64,000 nucleotides of DNA from Tranzscheliella williamsii. Lineage: Eukaryota; Basidiomycota; Ustilaginomycetes; Ustilaginales; Ustilaginaceae. Below, one piece after another: positions 1 to 9,929 of this stretch. Below the pieces are notes generated by a model. It was not told the DNA's origin. It saw nothing but the letters and a program-made list of their open reading frames with translations, and searched no databases. The stretch is taken from positions 124,001 to 188,000 of the forward strand of contig JALBYF010000017.1 in the NCBI GenBank assembly GCA_023212725.1, written 5' to 3'. Numbering within the stretch: the first letter of the stretch is position 1; every line of letters starts with the position of its first letter. Made by a program: the position numbers and the translations under genes.

Positions 1-50
1 TAAAGAGGTGCAAAGGAAGCGAGGCGTGGTGGGAGCGAGGAGGGGGATAA

Positions 51-977
51 TTAGGATGGCCGCGGGAAGCGGTGGGCGAGGCGGGCGACAATGTCGTAGA
101 CGGCGTCGAACTGGTCGAGGGTCTGGACCATGCGGGGGCGGTAGCGGCGGAGATGCTCTACGATGCGGACCGGGAGGTCCCAGGTGGCTGGGTGGAATGC
201 GGGGGGGCCGGGGGAGGGGGGGGAGGGGGTGGCCGCGACGTGGGCGAGGGTGGCTTCGGCGATGAGGGCGGCGGCGAGGGTGCCGGAGCGGCCTACGCCT
301 GCGGAGCAGTGGATCCAGACGGGAGCGGGGGGGTAGATGCGGGGGGTGGGGACGCGGTGGAGCTGGTCCATGAGCGCCAGCAAGAGCTCGCTGGGGAAGA
401 CGCCGTGGTCGGGCCACGACGTCAGATGCAGCTGCGTCACCGACCATCCACCCCCGCGCTGCTGCGCCGCGCCAGGGTCCAAATGGATGCGCCGCTTCAC
501 GAGCGTCGCCTCGCCACCGGCAAGCTCCACCACCTCGTCCGCCTCGAGCCGCACACGGCCGCCGCCCTCCAGCGCAAGCTCCTGCCCCTCACCGTCCGGC
601 CAGTACCGATGCGACTTCAGCCGGCCGTTCTCGCACAGCGGCGTCAGGTTGAAGAGCACCCGCACCTTCTGCGCAGCCAGCGCGGCATAGAACCGCCCAA
701 ACGTCGCCGGCAGCGGCGCCTGCGACACTACAAAACTCAGTGCTTCCGCCGGCGCCATCGGCGCAATGTACGACGCATTCAGATACGCACCGGGCAGCAG
801 CGAGTGGTCGTACGAGTGGATGTCGCGGTATCGGTTGTGCGAAACGTTTTCCTCCGAGAGCGACTTTGCAGTCGAATAGCCCAGACACGGCTGCTCGAGC
901 CGCAGCTCGTCCATCGCCTCCAGACTCTCATAGAGCGACGCCAGCACGCTCCGACTCGGTCTGCTGCCCAGCGCCAT
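51..977 (-). CDS. Classical protein tyrosine phosphatase
   Basis: A complete intronless frame of 308 residues starting at an ATG (975-977). It carries the full classical PTP signature. The catalytic P-loop HCSAGVGRSGT has the nucleophile Cys224 and the phosphate-binding Arg230. A WPDHG loop supplying the general acid lies about 35 residues earlier, and a C-terminal QTLDQF Q-loop positions the catalytic water. An N-terminal NRYRDI-like segment corresponds to the phosphotyrosine-recognition region of the family. The protein is little more than a catalytic domain, like yeast Ptp1 and fission-yeast Pyp enzymes, which dephosphorylate tyrosines on MAP kinases and other targets. An Ala/Pro/Ser-rich insertion sits between the P-loop and the Q-loop. 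It is divergent from the secreted-protein gene at 1515, and the intergenic DNA contains a repeated CAGTGGCAA motif. The family is certain; the substrate is not. Confidence 0.93.
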   Translation of the reverse strand: MALGSRPSRSVLASLYESLEAMDELRLEQPCLGYSTAKSLSEENVSHNRYRDIHSYDHSLLPGAYLNASYIAPMAPAEALSFVVSQAPLPATFGRFYAALAAQKVRVLFNLTPLCENGRLKSHRYWPDGEGQELALEGGGRVRLEADEVVELAGGEATLVKRRIHLDPGAAQQRGGGWSVTQLHLTSWPDHGVFPSELLLALMDQLHRVPTPRIYPPAPVWIHCSAGVGRSGTLAAALIAEATLAHVAATPSPPSPGPPAFHPATWDLPVRIVEHLRRYRPRMVQTLDQFDAVYDIVARLAHRFPRPS

Positions 978-1023
978 CGTGCCTGTGCGGCGAGCGTCTT
1001 TTCCTCGTACCTATCCGCTGTGC

Positions 1024-1126
1024 TAGTGGCAGTACCTCGCCGCAATCCGCTGCAGTGGCAAGTCTTGCGTGCCCAGTGGCAAGGCTTGAGCGCCGCAGTG
1101 GCAAAGGAGGAACGCTGCAGTGAGTA
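1024..1126. repeat. Short direct repeats (AGTGGCA) in a divergent promoter
   Basis: The core AGTGGCA occurs at about 1025, 1053, 1074 and 1097, the last three as CAGTGGCAA spaced 21-23 bp apart, and a further CAGTG follows at 1118. The array lies about 50-150 bp upstream of the phosphatase start and about 400 bp upstream of the secreted-protein start. It could be a set of transcription-factor sites or a decayed minisatellite. The rest of 978-1514 shows no gene. Confidence 0.5.
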
Positions 1127-1514
1127 GTGTGAGTCAAAAGGAGCGGTGCTCCTTTCCGTCGGTCACCGCCCTCGAGACACGCCGGCTTCAACTTAACAGC
1201 GATGTACATCGAAGTCCGAATCTAACACAGTCGAGCGCCGATAGGGTGGTCAAAGCGGACCAGCCAAGCGCGAGTCGGTCAGTGCACAGCTTCTCGCTCC
1301 ACCACGACTCGCCTCACCCACGCCATACCCCCTCTCTTGCGCCGTCTCGTTGCAGGCCATCACAATGCCAGTCATCTGTATCGTAGAGAGCCACCCGCCA
1401 CGATTCACTGCTGGCCCGCAGGAGCACGTCACTAGCCGAGGCTCTCTGCCCTTTCTCTCTACGGTTGGAACAATACAACAGCGCTGCCGCCCGCGCCGCC
1501 CTTTCACGTCCAAG

Positions 1515-3809
1515 ATGCGGGTCACGGCGCTGCTCTCGGCGGCTGTTGCGCTGGCTTGCATAGATGCGCTACTGGTGTCGGCACAGCATCATCGCCAGAT
1601 CCCATTCTCCTATCCTATCGCTCCTACGCCGCACTGGCCGGCGTCATCGGCATCTTCGTACCGCGCTTCCTCCAGCTTGATGGAGGATGACGACCCGCTT
1701 GCTGTTTCTTCGCTGCGGCTTTCGCATTCAGGGCTTTACATCAATCAGCCGCACGCGCCTTCGTCGGTGCACCGGCCTACACATGACAATTTCACCGATC
1801 GGTTCACGCCGCAGCCGCTGGTGGTCTACTTTGACATGGACGTGTATGCGCCTGCCTCTGCCGTGGTGCGGCTGTCGCCCGTCAAGCAGCGAAGCCGCAG
1901 CCAGGTGATGCTCCACTGCGGCGACGAGCGAGGCGGCATCGAGAGCTGCGAGCAGGACGACCTGGCCGATGATGCACACAGGCTCGCTCGTGCACCTCAC
2001 CTGCCCTATCCAGCTTCGCAAGAGGGCAGCGACTTTCTCGAGTGCCGGCCCGATGCCCAGTCGCTCAAGCCAGACGGCCAGTTGCTGCTCAACCACCATT
2101 CTTGCCCCGGCTGGGCAAGCTACTGGGACTACGCTGAGCTGGCCCGCAACCAGACCGCAAGAGAAGTACTGACCAGTTTTGTCGTCAGCGTTACCGTAGA
2201 CAAGGTCACCGAGTCGATCTCCTCCCACTCGATCTCCTCCCAGTATAACAACGCACAGGCTTGGTTCGGCGGCAACGACTCTGGCGTCGAGTTGAAGCGG
2301 TTCTGGATCGGCCATCTGCGTCTGCACGAGTCGCGCGCCAGCTGGCCTCTGGCTGGCAATGCGCGCGACAGGAGGCCCGGCCAGGACGATCGGAGCTGGC
2401 ATCCGGACGACGTCAATCGGATCAGCGGCGCCATGGAAAACCCCATCCTTCCCAAATCTTCGCGCTTCACCAACGACCGCAATTATGGCGTCTATGTGGA
2501 TCAATCTGGCTGGACGCTAGGCGTGCAGATCAAGGTACCCACTTCCATCACCAACCCCGACGACGACGACGACGACGACGATGGCGACGAGGAGGATCTG
2601 CTAAGCAATGCTGCTGGAAAAGATGCCAAGCAGCGGATGGTTCTACCGCCGGAAGAGGTGTTTGCGCCCGTAGCCGGGCAGGTGGTCTGGGCGCAAGACT
2701 ATGTTTTCCGAAAGGCGCCTCTGTTCGGGCCGGGCGCTGGAGTGAACGACGAGGCGAGCTTCTGTCTGATGATCCGCGACGAGTGGAGCCTGGTCTACCA
2801 GATCTTTGGCTTGGACGGCAGCACGGTCTCGGTGCAGCCCGGCGATATGGTGGCGCGTGGAGATGTGGTAGGGCATGCGCTTCGCGAAGGCTTGTCGGTG
2901 CAGCCGCCGTCAACAGATCCGCCAGCGGACCATGCGCTCTCGCAGCCGGACAAAAAGGCGACCTTGTATCCATATCGATACCGCAAGCTGGAAGTGCGTG
3001 TGGCACGGCCAGACGCGAGCTGGACCGAGTGGAAGTCGCCGGACCAGCTCGGATGGCAGTACTTCCACCCGCTGCATGCCTTTCGCGAGGGCGACAATTA
3101 CCGATCCACTATACCGCCCTACGGCTCACCGACGGTGCTGTACTTTGCCAAGCCGAGCGGCGACGCGCTCAACTCGCCACCGAATGCGTATGCCAGCAGC
3201 AAGGACTACTTTACGCCGACGCTGAGCGGGCCGACAGAGATCGTGGTGGGGTTTGAGTACTTTCAGCAGACGCCGGGGGATCCGGCGGATGGGATGGAGC
3301 CGCTGGCGGTGTATGCGCTGGATCTCAACTTGCGCAAGAAGAAGGCGGGCGAGCGGGAGCCGATACGGGACATGGCATGCGATCTGGGGGGCGATGCGGA
3401 TCCGACGGGCACGCAGGATACGGGATGGAGGACGGTGTTCGAGCATGCCAAGCTGCCGAATGCGTGGACGGGCGCACTGGCGGAGGTGCGCTCCTCGGGC
3501 GACCACGACGACAGCATCGCGGCAGCAACGCGCTGGCAGAGCAAGCTCTTGTCGCACTACGTTGCCGCGTTCAGCTTCGGCCGCTGGTTCCCCGAAAAGG
3601 TCACCTCGCAGTTCGACGAGAAGGAACGCCGCCTCTTCTATGCCGCCACCCGCACCGTTCGCGGCGAACCCAAGCTGGCGGGCGCCCTGGACACGTCCTC
3701 CATCACCGCTCAGGACGGCAACGGACCCGGCAAGTACCGCCTCGTCGTGCGGGCGCGCGACTACTGGGGCAACGTCGGATGCGTCGCCGCCGACGTATGG
3801 CTCGCCTAA
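1515..3809 (+). CDS. Predicted secreted protein with degenerate M23-like fold
   Basis: The open frame extends upstream to 1350, but the ATG at 1515 is chosen because it begins with a classic signal peptide (MRVTALLSAAVALACIDALL, cleavage near residue 23). This gives 764 residues. About residues 380-460 read like the duplicated hybrid motif of M23/lysostaphin-type peptidases: FAPVAGQVVW, then a VYQIFGLD strand, then VQPGDMVARGDVVGHA. The zinc-binding histidines of active M23 enzymes are not evident, so this may be a non-catalytic or carbohydrate-binding derivative. An eight-Asp tract encoded by GAC repeats lies near residue 350. Two possible N-glycosylation sites (NFT, NQT) are visible in the N-terminal third. 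The C-terminal part resembles a beta-sandwich but was not recognised. Secretion is well supported; the M23 relationship is inference from motif order only. Confidence 0.75.
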   Translation: MRVTALLSAAVALACIDALLVSAQHHRQIPFSYPIAPTPHWPASSASSYRASSSLMEDDDPLAVSSLRLSHSGLYINQPHAPSSVHRPTHDNFTDRFTPQPLVVYFDMDVYAPASAVVRLSPVKQRSRSQVMLHCGDERGGIESCEQDDLADDAHRLARAPHLPYPASQEGSDFLECRPDAQSLKPDGQLLLNHHSCPGWASYWDYAELARNQTAREVLTSFVVSVTVDKVTESISSHSISSQYNNAQAWFGGNDSGVELKRFWIGHLRLHESRASWPLAGNARDRRPGQDDRSWHPDDVNRISGAMENPILPKSSRFTNDRNYGVYVDQSGWTLGVQIKVPTSITNPDDDDDDDDGDEEDLLSNAAGKDAKQRMVLPPEEVFAPVAGQVVWAQDYVFRKAPLFGPGAGVNDEASFCLMIRDEWSLVYQIFGLDGSTVSVQPGDMVARGDVVGHALREGLSVQPPSTDPPADHALSQPDKKATLYPYRYRKLEVRVARPDASWTEWKSPDQLGWQYFHPLHAFREGDNYRSTIPPYGSPTVLYFAKPSGDALNSPPNAYASSKDYFTPTLSGPTEIVVGFEYFQQTPGDPADGMEPLAVYALDLNLRKKKAGEREPIRDMACDLGGDADPTGTQDTGWRTVFEHAKLPNAWTGALAEVRSSGDHDDSIAAATRWQSKLLSHYVAAFSFGRWFPEKVTSQFDEKERRLFYAATRTVRGEPKLAGALDTSSITAQDGNGPGKYRLVVRARDYWGNVGCVAADVWLA

Positions 3810-4810
3810 GCCCTCGCCACCCGCGACCGAACACAGCACAAGGCCGTATAGATGACGTGCAGACCCCACCGCCCCTCGCACTGTGCAGACGAGTGTGTCC
3901 ATCGACGCAGACGCGCGCTTGCAGGCAAAGGCACGAATTGTTAGAGCGGCCGCGTCTCGAAAGGACCGCTGTAGAGCACTGTGAAGCATGGCGAAGCGTG
4001 GCGAAGCGTGGCAAAGCATGGCTGATTGGCATTCACACTGGCCTTGCCAAGGGACTCGGCAAGCGCTGCATGAGGGCGTCGGTTCTCCTCCCGCCTTGGG
4101 TTTGTGATAACGGCTTGACGTGAAAGTGGAATCACTATGGAAGGCGGTGGCGGCGGGCCTTGGCGGCACGGGACGGAGGGCGCAGTAGGCTTGGGGCAAG
4201 CTTAGCTGCGACCTTACGCGGAGTGGGAGTGTGAGTGGGAGAGAGTGTTTGGCGCGGCTGCTCAGCTCAACAAGTCTAACATTCGAATCAACGCTTCCGT
4301 CGGACGCTCAGACCCTCCTCCTCGCCTTCTCGCCTTCTCGCCTCCTCGCCTCCTCGCCTCCTCGCCCATCCTTTCTCGCCCATCCTACTCTCGCCCTGCC
4401 ATTTCTTCTTGCCACCACTGTCATCATTCTCGTTCCTACGTTTCATCTACACTTCAGCGTCTTCCTCTTTGCCGCTGATCATCAAGGATCTCGCACAGCC
4501 TCGTTTCTGCAATCGCAGCCGATTTGGCTCAAACTGCTGCCCCCGCTGCACCGCGGCATCGCCTCGCACCTTCTTTTTCTTTGCCTGTCTCCTTCTCTCT
4601 GCATATCGCACCGCATCGCTCGCACATTGACCGCATAAAGTCGGCTCCTGCTCAGCTTCTTCGCATCTTGCCACCGTAAGCTGTCTCGTGAGCAACGCGC
4701 ACACCTCCTCTTCCTCTACTCGCCCCGACTGGCATGGCATGGCGTCGTAACCCGACCGCTCGCTTCTTTCTGGCATCTCGCCAGTCGTCTTCTTTTCTAC
4801 CTTTGCACTC
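3810..4810. other. Intergenic region with 10-bp tandem repeat and CT-rich leader
   Basis: No convincing gene is seen. 3981-4022 holds four tandem copies of a 10-bp unit GYRAAGCRTG. About 4309-4400 is strongly pyrimidine-rich, built from repeats of CTCGCCTC, and is probably promoter or 5' untranslated leader of the RhoGAP gene that starts at 4811. The short open frames here are low-complexity and match nothing recognised. Confidence 0.6.
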
Positions 4811-7800
4811 ATGTCCCAACTCGCGTTCTCTGCCAGCCGCAGCCGTAGTCGCAGCACCAGTAGTGGCGCTGCTGCTGGCGGCCTTGGCACCAGCTCCGCT
4901 GCTGTCGATCGTCCCTCTACACCCGCAGGCGCTACTAATGATGCCTCTCCCAACAAAGACGCTGGCCGTTTCAACCCCACTTCCACCTCCGGTCGCAAGT
5001 CGCCAGATCCTTTTCGGCGCTTTCGGCGACTCTCATCGTCTACCTCTCTCAACCTCTCTGCCTCCTCTCACTCCGACAGCTCGACCGCTGCCGAGCCTGC
5101 TGTAGACAGCGGCACTTCGCCCCAGCTTCGCTCCCCTGGCTCTGCTCCCCCTCCTAAGCCCCCCTCCTCATCCAAGCCCATCTTCCCTCGTCCCAAGCGC
5201 ACCAAGTCCACCAGCATTTCCATTCTCTCCTCTGGCCTTGGCATCCGCTCCAGAGGCAGCAGCACGCCAAGCGACCCGCCGCCTCCCGGAGCCGTCCAGT
5301 ACCACAGCAAGAACGCCTCCCTTTCGGGTTCCGAGCCCGATCCGCCGGACGCCTCCTACTCCAAGCACCACGCACTCCGCCCCTCATCGCCTTCGCCATC
5401 TCTTACTGATCATCACAACCGCTCCGGTCCATCTCTTGCACAGCACCCTAGCCCGTCGCCCCGCGCTTCACCTGCCCAGTCCAAGCAGCACAAACAGGCC
5501 TGGTACCAGGCCCAGCAAAAAACCATCGAGCTCGAAAAGCCGCACAGCCATTATCCTGATTCCGACAATGCCAAGCTCTTCCCGCTCAATGTGTCCCACT
5601 CTCCCAGCCCTTCCAGCAACCCCAGCGCCGACACCGCCAAGCCCCATAGCCTTTTGGGCCAACGTCCTCCACGCTCCGCAAGTCCGTCTCGTGATTCCAT
5701 CGTGGAAACCTACCTTTCGGAGGAGGATATGCTCGCCGCCGGCATCCATATCATCCGCCGCCGCGCACAGCCCGATCTGGATTCTCTACCCCTCCCGACT
5801 AGCACCACCTTAGCCGCCAACGCTCGCGGCGGTGACAGTGACCGTCCGCCTCTCTCCTTCGATCGTGATGCCACAACACCGACGCCCTCCTTACCCCCTC
5901 GCCTTGGTGGCGCCGATCAACCTGATTTTCTCGAATTCATCGAGTCGCCCGTCGAGAGCAACCAGACGACTCCCGTTATCGATCAGCGCCCGTATCCATC
6001 ATTTACAGCGGCGTACACTCCTGTTAAAAAGCCTGCTTCGCGATCAGATGCTGGCAGCGGCAGTGTCCCCGCTTCCCCTGCCAGTTCCAGCGAGCATCTA
6101 CCCGGCTCTGTTAAGCAGCATACTCCCAAGCAGGGCAGCGGCGGTGGTACTTTCTCCTTTGCGAAGCTCCGTCGCGCTGCAGCAAGACCAGGCACTGCCT
6201 CATCGCGGCCCTCTACCGCTGGCTCCACGTCAGACGAGTCAGGCTCGGGCCGGTTTGGTTTCAAGCGGCCATCGGCGCAGCAGCAGTCCGTCGCCGCTGC
6301 CTCCTCAGCTTCTACCCTCCCTTCCATGGGCTATCTCTCCCCGGCTCCCAGCTCTTCCGCCTCGCCCTTTCTCAACAAGCATGCCGCCACCGTCGGACGC
6401 GCCTCAGCAGCTTCTGGCCCAGCACAGGCTCGGCACGGTCTGGCGCTTGCCTATCAAAACGGCGGCCACGCCACCGTTGGGCCATCGTCAGCCAGCAGCA
6501 TTGCCACCTCCGCCTCTTCGGCGTCAAGCGCGCCTCCGCCCAAACCGCCCAAGCCCAAGCCTAGCCTGCTCGCCGCCTTCCCTCGAGCAGGCACCAGCTT
6601 GTACGCAGCATCGGGCTCCGCACCCAACACAGCTCCGCTCCTCCCTCCACGCGACTCTCCTGGCCGTTCTCCCAGCCTTGTCAGTACGTCCGACCGTGAT
6701 GCCTCGGCTTTGACGTCCGCAGCAAGCGGGCATGGTAACCACCGACATCACTCGCATTGGCGCTCCCAGGAGGATCTCCTCGCGGCGCAAAGAGATGCGG
6801 TGGCGCAGAGGGCGTCGGCGGGGACACCACTGCCTCCGCCGCGACGTCTCGCTAACCCGCGTACACCAGGCCTCTCCGCCTATAGCCAGCCGTCGCCGCC
6901 GTCGATACGCAGTCCGGCTGCCGGCGGCCAAGGAGGTGGCGTCGTCGGCGCACTGGGACAGGTCGGCCAGATGGGAGCTGCGATGGGCCGCAGAGGATGG
7001 GACTTTGTCAAGACGTTGCAGAACTCAGCCCCCGTCTCCAGCCCTGGGCGCGGTGGAGCAGGTCTGTACAGCGACGGCAGACCGGAGGGCGGCACAGCGG
7101 TGTACAGGAGCGACCATGGCAGCGCCTTGGCTGCGGCCGAGAACGAAGCCACCCGGCAGTGGCTCCTCTTTCTCCAGCGGCCCGAACGTGACCTCGGTGC
7201 GCTTCCAGCGCCAGATCGCCAAGGCCCGTTTGGCGTGCCTCTCAAAGAAGCGGTGCTGTTGTCCCGCCTGGCCAATACCATGGCGCTCAACCACGGCGAG
7301 GAGGGCCGCAGCGTCGGCAACGACCAGCTGGGCATCCCCGACCTGGGCAAGGACTTTAGCCTGCAATTCCTCGAGTCTCCGGGAGTGACTCCGCGCGCCT
7401 CTCTGATCAGCACCAGCGGAGAGCCTCTGTCGCGGGACGAAGCTCGTCACCTGTTCATGCCGCGGCTGGTGGTACGCTGCATGGAGGCGCTCGAGAAGTG
7501 GGGCCCCTCGGAGGAGGGCATCTACCGCATCAGTGGCCGGAGCAGCCACACGAGCAAGCTGCGTATCTTCTTCTCGGATCCGCGCCGCGACCTCCTGCTG
7601 AAGGACATTAGCCCGGCCGACGTCGACATCAACTCGGTCTGCAGCGTGCTCAAGAGCTACCTCCGCGAGCTGCCCGAGACGCTTATCCCGCCGCATCTCG
7701 GCAGCCAGTTTGACCGCGCCGTCGCCCGCCTCTTTGCGCGCTCCGAGGCGGGTGCGTCGTTGTCTTGTGGCTCGTCCTCCTCCTCGCTCGGTGCTATGCA

Positions 7801-8599
7801 GGGCGGCAAGGAGGGCGCCACGACGGTTGACGTCAAGACGGCGCAGGTGGACGCTTCGACCGTCAGGCAGGAGATGGGTCCGCTGGTGCAGCAGCTGCCG
7901 ATCTACAACTGGTATCTGCTGCGCGAGCTGGCGGAACACCTTGGCCAGCTGCTGCAGCCCGAGGTGGTGGCGCAGACCAAGATGCCGATCAACAACCTGA
8001 CGCTGGTCCTCGCGCCGACGCTGTCCATCTCGCTGCCCCTGCTCCAGCTGCTGGTCTGGCACAGAGCCAGTATCTTCCAGGGCCCGGCCCCTGTGGAGGA
8101 CGGCAGCGGGGCGGCAGATGGCGGAGTGGCAGCTGGCGCGCCGGCGGTGCTGTCCAGTCCGGCTGGCAAGCTGGCCAAGGCAGAGGTGGGCGGCACGACG
8201 AGCCGGTTGCCGGTGATGGTGCGGAAGCGCGCCTCGTCGCTGGGGCTGTCGGCGCTGGTGGAGGAGGGGTCTGGAGGGGGCGGCGGTGGACGGTCGCACC
8301 GGCGCACGTCGTCGACACTGCCGACGCTCCCCGCCGCAGCGCCGTACGAGCGGCCGTCGACAGCGCTGGGACACGTTGCCGACGAGACCCCGATCGCGCG
8401 CTACTACGCGCGCATCCGCATCCCCTCCCCCACCCCCGACCCCCACCCCCGCCCCGCCTCCGCCCTCGACCGCCCCCGCCCCCCCACCTCCCGCTCCGCC
8501 AGCTTCTTTGCCACCCGCTCCCGCCGCCAGGACTCCATCTCCGCCCTCTCGCCCCCCCTCCCCCTCTCCAAACGCACCCCCCCCGCTCCGCCCTCCTAA
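4811..8599 (+). CDS. Rho GTPase-activating protein (RhoGAP domain)
   Basis: A single frame of 1262 residues from the first ATG. The first ~800 residues are Ser/Pro/Ala-rich and probably disordered, with APPPKPP-type SH3-binding stretches near residues 115 and 575. The RhoGAP domain covers about residues 870-1105. It begins PRLVVRCMEAL, carries the arginine finger Arg906 in EEGIYRISG, the VCSVLKSYLRELPETLIP segment, and the conserved KMPINNLTLVLAPTL helix. An insertion of about 35 residues rich in Ser/Gly splits the domain after DRAVARLF. The C-terminal tail is an unusually C-rich, proline-rich stretch (8420-8600). The family stimulates GTP hydrolysis on Rho/Rac/Cdc42 proteins and so controls polarity and cell-wall synthesis; which GTPase is the substrate is unknown. 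RhoGDI lies elsewhere in the same window (40390). The gene converges on NIP7. Confidence 0.92.
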   Translation: MSQLAFSASRSRSRSTSSGAAAGGLGTSSAAVDRPSTPAGATNDASPNKDAGRFNPTSTSGRKSPDPFRRFRRLSSSTSLNLSASSHSDSSTAAEPAVDSGTSPQLRSPGSAPPPKPPSSSKPIFPRPKRTKSTSISILSSGLGIRSRGSSTPSDPPPPGAVQYHSKNASLSGSEPDPPDASYSKHHALRPSSPSPSLTDHHNRSGPSLAQHPSPSPRASPAQSKQHKQAWYQAQQKTIELEKPHSHYPDSDNAKLFPLNVSHSPSPSSNPSADTAKPHSLLGQRPPRSASPSRDSIVETYLSEEDMLAAGIHIIRRRAQPDLDSLPLPTSTTLAANARGGDSDRPPLSFDRDATTPTPSLPPRLGGADQPDFLEFIESPVESNQTTPVIDQRPYPSFTAAYTPVKKPASRSDAGSGSVPASPASSSEHLPGSVKQHTPKQGSGGGTFSFAKLRRAAARPGTASSRPSTAGSTSDESGSGRFGFKRPSAQQQSVAAASSASTLPSMGYLSPAPSSSASPFLNKHAATVGRASAASGPAQARHGLALAYQNGGHATVGPSSASSIATSASSASSAPPPKPPKPKPSLLAAFPRAGTSLYAASGSAPNTAPLLPPRDSPGRSPSLVSTSDRDASALTSAASGHGNHRHHSHWRSQEDLLAAQRDAVAQRASAGTPLPPPRRLANPRTPGLSAYSQPSPPSIRSPAAGGQGGGVVGALGQVGQMGAAMGRRGWDFVKTLQNSAPVSSPGRGGAGLYSDGRPEGGTAVYRSDHGSALAAAENEATRQWLLFLQRPERDLGALPAPDRQGPFGVPLKEAVLLSRLANTMALNHGEEGRSVGNDQLGIPDLGKDFSLQFLESPGVTPRASLISTSGEPLSRDEARHLFMPRLVVRCMEALEKWGPSEEGIYRISGRSSHTSKLRIFFSDPRRDLLLKDISPADVDINSVCSVLKSYLRELPETLIPPHLGSQFDRAVARLFARSEAGASLSCGSSSSSLGAMQGGKEGATTVDVKTAQVDASTVRQEMGPLVQQLPIYNWYLLRELAEHLGQLLQPEVVAQTKMPINNLTLVLAPTLSISLPLLQLLVWHRASIFQGPAPVEDGSGAADGGVAAGAPAVLSSPAGKLAKAEVGGTTSRLPVMVRKRASSLGLSALVEEGSGGGGGGRSHRRTSSTLPTLPAAAPYERPSTALGHVADETPIARYYARIRIPSPTPDPHPRPASALDRPRPPTSRSASFFATRSRRQDSISALSPPLPLSKRTPPAPPS

Positions 8600-8755
8600 C
8601 TGTACTTGTATCCGCGCTGACCAACTCTCAACGCCCAGTTCACGGCGCGGTTCGATCGCGATGCACGGACACGGGCTGCGCGCACGACTGCAATGGGGCG
8701 CTGTGGCAGGCGGGCGCGGAGGGATGCTAAAAGTACATTTACGCGGGGCGGGGGG

Positions 8756-9298
8756 TCAGAAGAGGGTGTCTTCGTCACGGAGGTACTCGCCGACATCGGC
8801 CTGGTGGAAGACGATGATGGAGGTGGGGTCCTGTTTGCGGGTGTCGAGGGTGCTGCGGGCGGTGACGCCGAAGCCGAGGGGGGTGTTGTTCATTGCGAGG
8901 ACGACGACGCCGGCGTGTTCGGGGGTGTCGTCGGTGATGCGGCCGAGGTGGGCCTTGACGACGTGGTTGCCGTACAGGAAGGGGAGCTCGCCGTTGGGTT
9001 TGATCCACACCTTGTAGCGCGCGTACTGCGCCAGGTAGTCGAGCGCGGTGACGTGCAGCCGGAACTTGCCCGTCTTGCTAAACTTGCCGAAACACGTCCC
9101 CAGCGACATGAGGTTCGGCCGCGCGACCGAGATGGCGAGCCGCATACTCGCCTCGGACACATAGTAGACCCGGTCGCGATGCAGCCGGAAGACGTGCGCA
9201 TCGTCGGTCCGGTCCAGCAGATGCACCAGGTTCTTGCCAATGTAGTTCGCCAGCTTCTCAAACAGACTCTTGGTCTCCTCCTCCGTCAGCGGCCGCAT
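8756..9298 (-). CDS. NIP7: 60S ribosome biogenesis factor Nip7
   Basis: A complete 180-residue frame, the usual length for Nip7, from an ATG at 9298. It begins [20 protein letters not shown] and keeps the near-universal segments [42 protein letters not shown] and [16 protein letters not shown]. The C-terminal half (about residues 95-175) is a PUA RNA-binding domain with [12 protein letters not shown] and [16 protein letters not shown]. Nip7 acts in the nucleolus on pre-60S particles and is needed for 27S pre-rRNA processing. It is divergent from UTP14, another nucleolar pre-rRNA processing gene, with about 630 bp between starts. Confidence 0.98.
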   Translation of the reverse strand: MRPLTEEETKSLFEKLANYIGKNLVHLLDRTDDAHVFRLHRDRVYYVSEASMRLAISVARPNLMSLGTCFGKFSKTGKFRLHVTALDYLAQYARYKVWIKPNGELPFLYGNHVVKAHLGRITDDTPEHAGVVVLAMNNTPLGFGVTARSTLDTRKQDPTSIIVFHQADVGEYLRDEDTLF

Positions 9299-9929
9299 CC
9301 TGCACCACGTCCTCGTCTTCCCACAACAGCCTCCCTGCCAAACCTACCAGGCAGCAACCGGCGCCCGCGCAGCAAGCAAAGCGCGGCCGAGCAGCTCTCT
9401 GCGTGCAATATCGCACACCGCAGCACAGCTGGCGACCAAGATAGAGCAGCGCCGTTGGCAGAACCTACAGCGTGGCTGATACTGGTGCGATTGAGAGCGG
9501 TAGTGGTAGTGGTAGTGGTGGTGGTGGTGGTGGTGGTGGTGGTAGGGGAGCAGCGCAATGCCTCGATTGAGAAGAAGAAAGCGCAACAAGAAACGTCGAA
9601 TTGCGCTCTGAAAATCCCCATTTCAAAGTGCAATACCGGACCCTTCTTTGTTCTATTCGCACTTCTCTCCACATGGGCGCATTTCTAATCAAAATTTGTC
9701 TTTAGTACGGGCGGCTTTAAAATGAAATTTTTCTCTTCTTTCTGCGTCGTGTAATCCACAAGTCATACAAAAAGAAGCGATCCATTCAAGGCCTTTGTAT
9801 TGAGCTGTGAACTGAACTGAATACCGCTGAGCACCGCCTCGACAGGCTCGCCTCCTCTCTACCTGCTACCTCCATCGCTGCCGCATCGCCATCGCCGTCA
9901 GTACCTTTCTGCCACTGTACGCCGCAAGC
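9299..9929. promoter_or_regulatory. Shared NIP7/UTP14 divergent promoter
   Basis: 631 bp between two divergently transcribed ribosome-biogenesis genes. A GGT/AGT trinucleotide microsatellite fills 9496-9543. An AT-rich stretch at about 9680-9760 contains TGAAATTTTT (9723-9732), which resembles the RRPE element (TGAAAATTTT) found upstream of fungal ribosome-biogenesis genes. No clear PAC element (GATGAG) was found beside it. Co-regulation of the two genes is an inference. Confidence 0.45.

Noticed and set aside
7025..8446. 473-codon minus-strand frame opposite the RhoGAP
   Set aside because: Antisense shadow of the conserved RhoGAP domain.
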